Notes under the pieces: generated by a model
Databases searched by the model: none
What the model was told of the DNA's origin: nothing
Seen by the model: only the letters and a program-made list of their open reading frames with translations
Program-made: the position numbers and the translations under genes
Part shown: positions 1 to 8,390 of the stretch, piece by piece
Layout of the letters: every line of letters starts with the position of its first letter
Numbering within the stretch: the first letter of the stretch is position 1
Assembly: GCF_040183065.1 (NCBI RefSeq)
Contig: NC_091117.1
Coordinates: forward strand, 108,740,001 to 108,804,000
DNA: 64,000 nt
DNA from: Periplaneta americana
Lineage: Eukaryota > Arthropoda > Insecta > Blattodea > Blattidae
Reading direction: 5' to 3'

Positions 1-430
1 ATTCCATTATGGTTTGAAAACATTCTAGCAATGGCTCCTTCTTCTCATGAACATCATTTACTGTTCTTATTTTAAAACTCCATCTTGTTGCCCCAGCTGT
101 TGGAATTGTCTTTAAAACACATTAATCTAATACAGACTGAGTGGAGATCGAGAGAAGAAAGCAGGGATACTGGGTAAATTAGCAAAAAATATGCGAGCTT
201 TGTACGCTATTTCGTTTAGCGGCTCTTACCATTATGGCATTCCACTGATGGGCACTTAATTTCACAATTCTCCTGAATTGTTAAGGTTCTGAATTGAATA
301 GACTGTAAATATTGTACAGAATGAAACATTGTTGCACTTGTTATACTCACAACATTAAACAAAATGTATTTAAAACTGCGCGTACTGACAAACTGCTGCA
401 AATTTTGCAGCGCCTGGATTCATGGCGTGG
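1..430 (-). mobile_element. hAT transposon fragment, runs off window edge
   Basis: This stretch is nearly identical to 56,080-56,540, where the minus strand still shows the central part of a hAT transposase of the ZMYM/ZNF862-like type. The shared part includes the 'FF-SRSP' block and a degenerate counterpart of the 'PTRWNF' block of that family. No open frame survives here, so it is a fossil. Sequence homology ends near 430. From 430 to 585 there is no gene; a short direct repeat (GGGAGGAAGTG) occurs near 500 and 559. The family assignment depends on the better copy at 55-56.5 kb. Confidence 0.55.
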
Positions 431-653
431 GGCAGCAGGGGGATGGGTAAAGGGTAAAACTAACGCCCAAAGCATCCGAGACGAAACTGACAGCTCTAGG
501 GGAGGAAGTGGCTTCACCAATCCGTCCTTGTCTCTCGTTTCGCTCTGGCAGCACCAAGGGAGGAAGTGACTTCACTAAGGATACGGCCACACGAGCTACA
601 TTTGTAGCAAGTTTTCTGCTACAAATGAAGCTGCCGTAATTGTCGCAAAATGG

Positions 654-742
654 GTGGCCACACGGGCGCTACAATTACTGCCAGTTTCTGCGTTAAATGT
701 CGCTACGTGTGGCCACATGACATGCCACACGTAGCGACATTT
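654..742. repeat. Nested foldback with 19-bp perfect hairpin
   Basis: GTGGCCACACG at 654 is mirrored by GTGTGGCCAC ending at 716. Overlapping it, 695-713 and 724-742 form perfect 19-bp inverted arms around a 10-base loop. The same motif family makes the ends of the surrounding element, so this is probably a miniature relative inserted into, or duplicated at, the element's end. Confidence 0.7.
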
Positions 743-802
743 GTAGCTAGTTCTTTTGCGTTTTGCAGCACTCAGCCGTAGTAGTGGAAGCTTTCTTCCG
801 AG

Positions 803-1102
803 ATGGATTATGAAGCCAAAGTCGCTTTGTGTGTGTTGTTAGTGTATATTATTACGGTGACACAAAATTGTAATGCGCATGAGAAGAAAATTTATAGCAG
901 TGCCATAAAGTTAACTTTTATTCCTGTGTCGATTTTACAACAGGCAATATTGTTCGTCAGTAACAATCGGAAGTACGGTGTGGGTGAATGGTTTGCTGAA
1001 AGGCTGTATGAAGACCTAATTTCTCGTGGTTCTGTAGAAGGGTCATTGGGATTGTACGACAGATTAGACATGCTCTTCCCTTTTCAATACATGAATTTCT
1101 GA
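803..1102 (+). pseudogene. Harbinger-nuclease-like N-terminal fragment
   Basis: A 99-codon frame. Its second half (around residues 57-99) has the pattern RKYGVGEWF ... LYDRLDML...FQYMNF, similar to the N-terminal region of Harbinger-type nucleases, where a W..PW-like block is followed by an acidic leucine-rich segment and F..Y/NFLRM. The frame stops at 1,102 exactly where the family would continue with a leucine, and no DDE catalytic core follows. It lies inside the GGCCACACG-ended element. The first half (residues 1-50) is hydrophobic and not recognised. The assignment is by eye; an unrelated chance frame is possible. Confidence 0.35.
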
Positions 1103-1109
1103 AGCATCT

Positions 1110-1675
1110 CCAAGTAAAAAAGAGTTTTAAACATGACCCAAAACACAACTCAAAGAGGCAAATTGTTTGTAACATATTTGAGAGATCTGTCTTGTAAAAG
1201 AATTGTGTTCTTTCTTTTTTACCAAATGAAGTCGCTGTGAAGGGTTTACTGGAACGCTATTGTATAGATTTTATTATTAAAGGAAACCTTAGGTCGAAAA
1301 TGAAAGAAAAAAATGTGTACTCTCAAAGAACGGTATTTTGAAAAGAGTATAAGTGAACACATCTATAATAAAAGTTCTCTTTTTCTTGGTTTTGCAGAAT
1401 GCTTATTGGACGTTGCGGCAATTTAAACTTGATCCTTATATCCCAAAATACAACTCAAAGTGGAAATGTCTTTATAAACAATACTGATTTGTGTCCTGAA
1501 AAAGAATTGTACGTTTTTTTACGAAACAAAATTGCTGTGAAGGGTTTGCTAGAACGCTTTTGTATACATTTTATTATTGAAGAATTCTTTAGGTCGAAAT
1601 TGAAAGAAGAAAAATGTATGTACTTTTTAAAGAAAGATATTTTGAAGAGAGTTAAACAATAAGTCAACTCAGCTG
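1110..1675 (+). repeat. Diverged tandem pair, ~330 bp apart, with coding-like frame
   Basis: The segment 1,133-1,350 recurs at 1,441-1,672 in diverged form: both contain an ACAACTCAAAG block, a GCTGTGAAGGGTTT block and an AGGTCGAAA block in the same order. The second unit keeps an open frame (1,399-1,662, 87 codons) containing AVKGLLERFC; the first has lost it to stops. The product is not recognised. The pair could be duplicated exons or a duplicated part of the surrounding transposon. Confidence 0.55.
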
Positions 1676-2227
1676 GACTATACATAAGCGAAGTAATATT
1701 TATTGGCATCGTATTGTTAGTAACAAAATATGTCATATAGGTCTATATGGGCATCGTATTGTTATAAATCTGTCATGATAATAATTTCCCATCTAAAAGT
1801 CAATCTCCCTCTCTACTTCACTCCCTGATAAACACAAGTTAATTCTGTTGTTATGATTACATATACATACTGAGAATTTAACCATTAAAAAAAACGGGTT
1901 TTCCTTCAAATTTGAGAATGCCTTTCTCCCATTGTAGGCCTACATCTTATCCAATAGAAAAAGAGTTTACGTTCTCTTAAACATGATAGATCACGTTTCT
2001 CAGATTATTAAATTTCGGGGGAGGGGGAAACTGAAATGTGAATCTTAGGGTATGTTACAGTTTCATGTCTCATAAAGTTTTTTTACCAACAAAAGACAAT
2101 TTTAACGCTAAAAGATAAGCGGGGTGGTACAAATTGCGATATCTTATAGCTAATTCGAGAGACTAATTTCACTCCACTCATCAATGTCACTTGTTTTATT
2201 TTTAAATACATTAGGCCTGAATAAAAT

Positions 2228-2410
2228 GCCAAAGTGTTGAATGCCTGGCTGCAAATTCAATTACCAGAAGGGAACTTATTGGCGATATTTACTTTTCCTT
2301 CTGGTGAAGTAACAAAAAACAGGAGTAAGATTAAGAAAATAGTATTTAAAATTAGCTTACGCGTGTATCCATACGCATTTGTAAACTTACATTGCGCTAA
2401 ATTATTGTAA
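2228..2410 (+). pseudogene. Relic THAP zinc-finger N-terminus
   Basis: Translation from 2,228 gives MPKC, a stop, then MPGCKFNYQKG; after a frame change it continues FTFPSGEVTKNRSK. This is the start of a THAP domain (M-P-x2-C-x4-C-x2-N-Y, then an F-P block), with the second half gone or unrecognisable. It could belong to a lost P-like transposase or a lost THAP gene. It sits in the right half of the Harbinger-like relic. Seen directly: the C-x4-C start and FPSGE block. The domain name is from family knowledge. Confidence 0.45.
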
Positions 2411-2884
2411 TTCTCTACTGTAAAATGAATAACTTTGATTTGTTATTTCACTCTTTTTAAAGTCTTAATCTGTGTGTCCTTTACATGACATTTGATTTTC
2501 GCTTTCTATCTCATTCCTAAAAAATTAAAGCATAACCATTCATTTTACACGGTTGTTTGTACTTTTATTACAATATTTTTGTTTTCTTTTGCATGATATT
2601 TATTCTTAGTTTATTGTCAGTTAGTAGATAAAGTCTTTTGACATGTATATTCTTTGACTCGCTGAGTCTACTTTGGTAATTACTAAAGCGGAAATAAATA
2701 TTAATATAAATTTAAAGTTTAAAAATATGGATTTTATAATAAGAAATTCCCAGTAACTAACAACAATGTTAATTCGTTTAAGGTGGAACATTATTGGTCA
2801 CAAATAGACCTAACATATCAGACGGCTCCAAACTTGCTACACTTACTGCTCCGTGTGGCCGCTTCCATTTAACTCAATGCTGCC

Positions 2885-2960
2885 CATAATTCCAGCTACA
2901 TTTGTCGCAGAAAACTTGCTACAAATGAAGCTGCCGTAATTGTCGCGTGCATGTCAATGA
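2885..2960 (+). repeat. Direct-repeat partner of 600-646
   Basis: A 29-bp block from GCTACAAATGAAGC to ATTGTCGC occurs identically at 618-646 and near 2,919-2,947. It is preceded in both places by related ACATTTGT and TTTTCTGC/GAAAACTTGC stretches. The two copies flank the Harbinger-like relic as direct repeats, so this may be a separate small element or a large duplication at the ends. Confidence 0.65.
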
Positions 2961-3794
2961 AAGCGACATTTTTTTTTTAATTCGAGCCGCTAAATAGAGA
3001 CTGTATAATAAATGTATTTCACGACATAAAACGAGACAAGAGCCACAAATGTCTGGTGGTGGTGCTGCAGCTCCGCAGCCCCCCTTCTAAAGCCGCCCTG
3101 AGAACTAGCATTGAAGGACCAATTACACAGGACAAGGACACGACACATCATGCCACACATGCGTCTTAGCAATATGGTTTGTAGATAGCTGCTTATATCA
3201 CCACTCCTGCGTGTACTAAAGGCAGATGTATTCAACAGTTGTTCAGAGATTCATTGCCTGAAGTCCTGACATCCCATTTCTTTGCAAGCTGCTAGTCAAT
3301 CAATCGGCTTATCGCTTTGACTGAGCATTAATGTTGGACACGTTCAACTTGTCATTGAGTGTATTTTAGTCAATGGGAATTCAAAATAAGACGCTAGTGA
3401 AATAAATAAGAAGCTTCATTAGAATATTTTGCCAGCAAAATTGACCGGCGAAAAAGGAAACTTGTTCAAAGCAAATGCAAGCAGAACCATATAAATCACA
3501 CTTTAGCTATCCCCTCACCTAACCCATTCAAACTTTCTCACTGTCCTCGGCCTCCTGTCAATTAGCCTATTCGGCTTTCAGATATTGCCAATACGGTTAC
3601 TGTCACTACATTGTGATATATAATGGAGTACGCATATTTTTCATTCAATTAAGTGTCCATTTCAACACACCTTAGAATCTGCATGTCTGGCTATTTTAAA
3701 GTTTTTCGTGCTTACTGCTCCAACCTTTAATATACCCTTTAACTGTCCAATTACTAGGCTATGTCTGTAAACATGGTAACAGCTCGCCACTTAC
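2961..3794. other. No gene seen; downstream flank of coiled-coil gene
   Basis: AT-rich sequence with a poly-T run near 2,970. No open frame with recognisable content. Further 3' exons of the minus-strand coiled-coil gene would lie here or to the left, but I cannot identify any. Confidence 0.5.
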
Positions 3795-3857
3795 CTTTTC
3801 CTGCTGGAGCCGCAACTCGTGCTGTTCTTCATATTTCTGCCTCAGTTCTACTTTCTC
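3795..3857 (-). CDS. Coiled-coil gene, internal exon (21 codons)
   Basis: On the minus strand a canonical acceptor (TTTGTGATTACAG) precedes a 63-bp phase-0 exon ending in a strong donor (AAG|GTAAGT). It encodes EKVELRQKYEEQHELRLQQEK-type sequence, a charged heptad-rich coiled coil. It continues in frame from the larger exon at 4,166-4,439 across a 308-bp intron. Product not recognised. Because both splice sites and phase agree, this is the best candidate in the window for an ordinary host gene. Confidence 0.6.
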
Positions 3858-4165
3858 CTGTAATCACAAAGGAATCAGGTTCAGAAGTAGCCCAGTCAGT
3901 AAGGTGGCAGTACGGTGAGAAACAGAATAACACACAACTATTGAATGTACTGTCATCTACTAAACAATACGACTTTCTAATATTATCTTCACATTTTGTA
4001 CTTGGTTGGGTATACAGATTGGTCTTAACTCTTCTTCATTTTCCCACTCACCCATTTCGTGAATGTCTGGTATGAGCAAATACTTCTGTGGAATAAAGCC
4101 TTAACTGTGACCCAAAGTAAGGTGTTCAGCAGTAACTGTAAATATGACAACAGCAGATCTCTTAC

Positions 4166-4439
4166 CCTTTCAGATTGTTCTTTCAACTTTTCCAGTTCAG
4201 CTTGCGTCTGTCTCAATTCCCTCTCTTTCTGCTTCAATCTCTCTTGCAGCTCCTTAAGGTCGTTGCTGCTCCATACGTTATCTTCTTCCTTCTTTGCCTC
4301 CAGACCATGCAGGGACCGCGAGTCCATCCTCTCTTTGAGGACTCTCACCTCCTCTATGAGAGGAAGCAGCAGTCGTACCTGTCCCTCCAGGGTCTTCACC
4401 CGTTGTTTGAGGTCGGGTATTGGGTTGGATTTTGCCATC
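4166..4439 (-). CDS. Coiled-coil protein, exon with possible start codon
   Basis: The minus-strand exon lies between an acceptor (CTGGTGTGTAG) and a donor (AGG|GTAAGAG). From the ATG at 4,438 it gives 91 codons starting MAKSNPIPDLKQRVKTLEGQ and continuing with a leucine-heptad region (about residues 10-40), a short acidic linker (about 48-60) and a second long coil rich in E, K and Q (about 62-91). The donor leaves phase 0, matching the exon at 3,795-3,857. The ATG follows a splice acceptor, so either the 5' UTR is spliced or this is an internal exon and the methionine is not the start. I do not recognise the protein; the LEGQVRLL...VLKERM style recalls scaffold or adaptor coiled coils. Other exons are not visible in the window. 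Confidence 0.6.
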
Positions 4440-5700
4440 CTACACACCAGAAAGTAAGAATAACAGAAGCCACTAGTGACCTTCCGTTAACAGCTAATTC
4501 ATCTATCTTAAGGAACGGTAACTGATGTGTGGGATTACAGGTTTCAAGGTAATTTCTGTGCATCAAGTACTTAGCTTTGGTCAAATATGTTACCAAGTAC
4601 GTAAAACTTCGCTCTCAAAGTTGCACCGGAATAATACATCTTCACTCTGCTGACTAATATCAAGGGCTAGCTCCAGAATATCATATTTCTGGGGATACAT
4701 TATATACCTTCCCTTATTTAGATAAATCGTCTCTAGGTTACCTTAACATTTATTTCTGATTTTCTTTTATTTGTAATTCAGTACAATATTTGACAAGTAA
4801 AAACTTGCAACAACTTTACAAGTTCGTGACCGTGGGAACCTACAGTTGCTCTGTAACACATTTTGGGATATCAGCAGTGCTAGAACAATACCATAACCAC
4901 CAGGGTCTGGACGTTGCTAGCATGTCATATTTTATTTCAGAAGCTGCAGACATTGTTAATATATACATAAACTAGTCATAGATTTCTGGCTGCAAAACAC
5001 ACAGTTTGAAGATAAATTTTACAATTTGGACTTCTTTCGTTTTCAGTTAATTTTTGTAGTTTTGATACATTTTTAACCATTTGTTTATATTTTTGTTTTC
5101 ATCTTAATTTTTGTTTTGTTTTTTAGTTAAATTTAATAAAATTGTATTTTATTTTGTTTTGTGGTTGCTTCATCCTCTCCATTTACAGTAAAGGTAGGAT
5201 GGAATTTATTTTTCATGGAAGAGGAATCCAACAACAGAGAGTAAGCGTGGCCCACAGAAGAATGCCAAGGCTTTAGAGAGAGAAAGCTGCAGAAACCGAT
5301 CAACTGTTCCTCACTTTACAAATACAACAAAAAACCAACATAATGTTTTAAGATTTTCCGGGTTTGAGTCAGATGTGACACTGAAGAAATATCTTCTTCA
5401 CTTTCTAAGATTCTATACAGAGAGCAGTTTATCTTGGTAACTTTTATTTCCACATTCCCCACCCTAGAGTCAAATACCAAACTGTCGCGAATGGTTCCAA
5501 AGAGAAATGATCAGCAAGAACAGTACTGTTAACGCGAACTACACCCAGTCACAGTAAATCATCTCAGAATATAGATGTTTAGCGAAACAATGTATCTCAT
5601 TTTTTTTATCCACGAATTCATTGTGCTTGAGAATGGAAGATCTGCAGCCATCACCAAACTGTTACCTGATGTTAATTTTGCTTAAAATAAACTTATTTCA
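4440..5700. other. No gene seen
   Basis: AT-rich sequence upstream of the coiled-coil exon. An upstream exon or promoter of that gene may lie here, but no splice-bounded open segment stands out. A T-rich low-complexity stretch runs through 5,030-5,160. Confidence 0.4.
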
Positions 5701-5701
5701 C

Positions 5702-5958
5702 AGCCGCCAGTGGTGCCCAGACGGTAGCACGTTTTCCTGTTATCCAGAGTTTCCCTCGGAAGTGAGTTCGATTCTCGCTTGGTCTGATTACCTGCTTGGC
5801 TTTCTTCAGAGATTTATTCAAACGTAAGGGGAATGTCATGTAATCTATGGCGAAAACTTGGCCTCATCTCGCCAAATACCATCTCACTATCAACAATTTC
5901 ATCGACGCTAAAAAACCAGTAGTTGAAACGGAGTCATTTAGTAACCAAGTTAAAAAAC
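5702..5958 (+). mobile_element. tRNA-derived SINE with GACGC...GTCATTTAGTAAC tail
   Basis: The head has an A-box-like GTGGTGCCCAGACGG and a B-box-like GAGTTCGATTCTC, the internal RNA polymerase III promoter of a tRNA. The body runs through TCTCGCCAAATACC to a tail with CGACGCTAAA and GAGTCATTTAGTAACC, the diverged form of a tail also seen in the SINEs at 11.8 kb and 55.7 kb. It is moderately diverged, so an old copy. Confidence 0.7.
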
Positions 5959-6357
5959 TTCTTTCACTCTCTATAATAAATGTAATTTTGAGGTGGCATG
6001 CTTCCTATATATATATATATTTTGCAAAAGTTTCAAGTCTTTGATACCGTTCTTCGCCAGCACACGCACAGTATTTTATAGCGGTAGCACACGCGTTGGG
6101 TATTTTTTACCCCAAAATAAATAAAGTGTTGCTAAAAACAAAATATAATTAATACTGAAATGCTATAATTTTATAATTGTTAGGAATATTTTAAAGTAAT
6201 TTGAACACCTCTTTTTAATTTAACAATTAATCATATGGATACTGACTTTGAGTGAAAGTCTTCCACAGAAAAACACCACAATATTATATTTTTTATCTCA
6301 GTGCTAACACAAATGTAAAAATGAAATAAAAAGTATTTATGGGCATCATTCGTCCAC

Positions 6358-8110
6358 TCACTCACTATCACCACTTCCGGTATCAGCACACTTCTCACAA
6401 AAAGGCACCGAATGTTCTTTACAAGTTATCTTGTTGCACCTATGGCATGAAGTATTAGTTTTACGATCCTTCTTCCTAGGACATACCTCACATCGACTTC
6501 AGGACATCTTCATTCGTTTCCGTGTTGGTTGGGTTAGTTCCTCCACACCATTCATTCTTCGAATAGTGGATCTGATTTCCAAAGGCAAATTCTTCAATGT
6601 CAAGCGATGAGCCAAATAATTTTTCACCAATCCAAGAGCCAGTTCCTTCAGAAATGATCGGCGGATGATTGGTCCTCGTGAAGTAGCATTGTGAGTTTTA
6701 TAAATAACTAAAGCATTAATTGCTGTGATGTTGAGAAGACCAAAAAACACGGTAAGTGGCCAACGTCGGGATTTCCTGGAGACGTTGTATGTAATGCATA
6801 GTTCATCCACTACATCAATGCCTCCTTTAGTAGCATTGTAAAAGGTTATTATTTCCGGTTTCTTTTCCTCTCTGGTGTCTGGATCAATTGCATCATCATA
6901 ATGCATAGTGGAAGCTACTAGAACAACTTTTCCTGGTTTTGGAACATAGGAAGTGAGAGTCAGTCTATCCTGGAATCCAAAAATACTGGAAAATTGTTCA
7001 CGCCTTTTCTGCACAAATTCAGGAGGAATTTCACGTTTATTTAGTCTTACAGTTCCAACATATGTTAAGTTGTGATCACTGAGAAGTTCTTTGGCAAGTG
7101 GCACACTCATAAACCAGTTATCAAACGTAACATTTCTTCCAGTTCCACTAATAGGAGTAATCAGCCGTTTGACCACATCAGATGGAGAATTTGATTGACG
7201 GTATTGGCCTTCTGGTTGCATACCACAGTATATTTTCAAGTTCAACACATAGAAAGTGCGGGAATCAGTTAGTCCAAATATTTTTATGCTATATTTGGCT
7301 GGTTTGCTTTTGATATACTGTCTGAATAAGCAGTGTCCTCGGAAGGGCTCGAATTTTTCATCGATAGTGCAATATTCAGCAACTGTATAACTTTTCTGGA
7401 AGTTTTTTTTATGATAGAGTCAAAAATACTTCTTATTGGAGCGAGTCTATCAGTCGCTTTTCTAATTTCTCTTGTAATAATGTCGTCGAAACGAAGGCAC
7501 CGCAAAAGAAAGAAGACTCTGTTTATTCCCATTGTTGCTAGAAACAAAGGAATTTATATTCCATCAGTTGTCCACAAATCTTTAGCGTTGAGTTTAGCTG
7601 ACCTCAGTGCACCAGAAAAATATAACAGACCAAAAAGTGTTTTTATCTCAGTCTGATCAGTTATCGAAGCATCACGTTCGCGAACGAAGTTGTTCTGGAT
7701 AGATCTGATGTAAATATTTGTGTACTTGACAATATCATCTATGATGTTATCATCTATTAGACACGACCAGGTTTCTAGTGGTGACTTTGCTTGGCGAGCT
7801 TGTTCCTTACAGACCGGAAGGTGAGTAACTATATTGCACGCTCTGGTCTTAACATTTCGAGGTGGTACACTCTTCCTCCAAGAAGCCCGTCTTTACCTTT
7901 GTAAGTAGCAAACTGAGATAGTGGAGCGTTGTCGTCACAGTCATCACTACTCTCTGCTTCCTATTCCTGTTCGTGCTCTGTATCGGTATTATGTTCACTT
8001 TCCGAAATATGATCATCTTCATCTTCCGATTCACCTTGAATAATTTCTTGTTCGTCTTCTTCATCCAGCCAGCCTACTATTTGACGACTTTGTCTAGACT
8101 CTAAGTCCAT
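6358..8110 (-). pseudogene. piggyBac transposase pseudogene
   Basis: Reading minus from an ATG at 8,110: an acidic N-terminus (DEEDEQEIIQGESEDEDD) with an in-frame stop, then the conserved domain with PLETWSCLIDDNIIDDIVKY and TDQTEIKTLFGLLYFSG, then LATMGINRVFFLLRCLRFDD, DRLAPIRSIFD, the first catalytic Asp region CTIDEKFEPFRG, FDNWFMSVPLAKEL with the second Asp, and GGIDVVDELC near the third. The C-terminus is a cysteine-rich zinc finger (RCEVCPRKKD ... CHRCNKITCKEHSVPFCEKC) ending at 6,358, but a TGA at about 6,499 splits it from the catalytic domain. At least one frameshift separates the blocks near 7,370-7,550 and another lies near 7,850. Length and order match a full transposase of about 580 residues; this copy cannot make it. 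Confidence 0.85.
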
Positions 8111-8352
8111 TTTGAAAATGTAAAATACAAATGGAACACTATCAAAATTATTCGCTACTACTGCTTCTTAAGCACACGCGCGGGGTATTTCTTACCCGGT
8201 CTTTATATAAAGATGTGTAAACTTGTGCAGCCACAAGAAAACTCACTCAATCATACGTACAACAATGCACAAAGATCTGAAAGAAAGATACTGAAAACGC
8301 GGGATGAATTTAAAATTGATGGACAGTGTTGACAACAAATAAAATAACGCCT

Positions 8353-8386
8353 GGGTATTTTTTACCCCAGCGCGTGTGCTTACGGG
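8353..8386 (-). repeat. piggyBac right terminal inverted repeat
   Basis: It contains CCCGTAAGCACACGCG plus an internal palindrome of GGGTA / TACCC around T6. It matches 6,081-6,114 and the internal copy at 8,168-8,198, and it is bordered by TTAA on the outside. Confidence 0.8.
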
Positions 8387-8390
8387 TTAA

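Larger units (their letters stand above)
585..2860 (+). mobile_element. PIF/Harbinger-like element relic
   Basis: The ends are inverted repeats starting GGCCACACG: at 585 on the plus strand, and at 2,832-2,860 read on the minus strand. Both arms share a TAGCAAGT block further in. Between them lies a short frame (803-1,102) that resembles the N-terminus of Harbinger nucleases. No clear 3-bp target duplication is visible, and the left end holds several nested copies of the same GGCCACACG motif, so the boundaries are approximate. From 1,700 to 2,220 and 2,400 to 2,800 I see only AT-rich sequence. The alternative is several overlapping small foldback elements. Confidence 0.4.
6081..8386 (-). mobile_element. 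piggyBac-type DNA transposon, degenerate
   Basis: The right end at 8,386 abuts a TTAA (8,387-8,390), the expected piggyBac target. The terminal sequence read inwards is CCCGTAAGCACACGCG followed by a palindrome TGGGGTAAAAAATACCCAG. The left end near 6,081 has GCGGTAGCACACGCG and the same palindrome, but its TTAA has decayed to TATA. A third copy of the end motif lies inside at 8,168-8,198, and a partial one outside at 6,059. The transposase gene fills the minus strand between. Stops, frameshifts and the lost left TTAA indicate an inactive copy. Confidence 0.85.
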
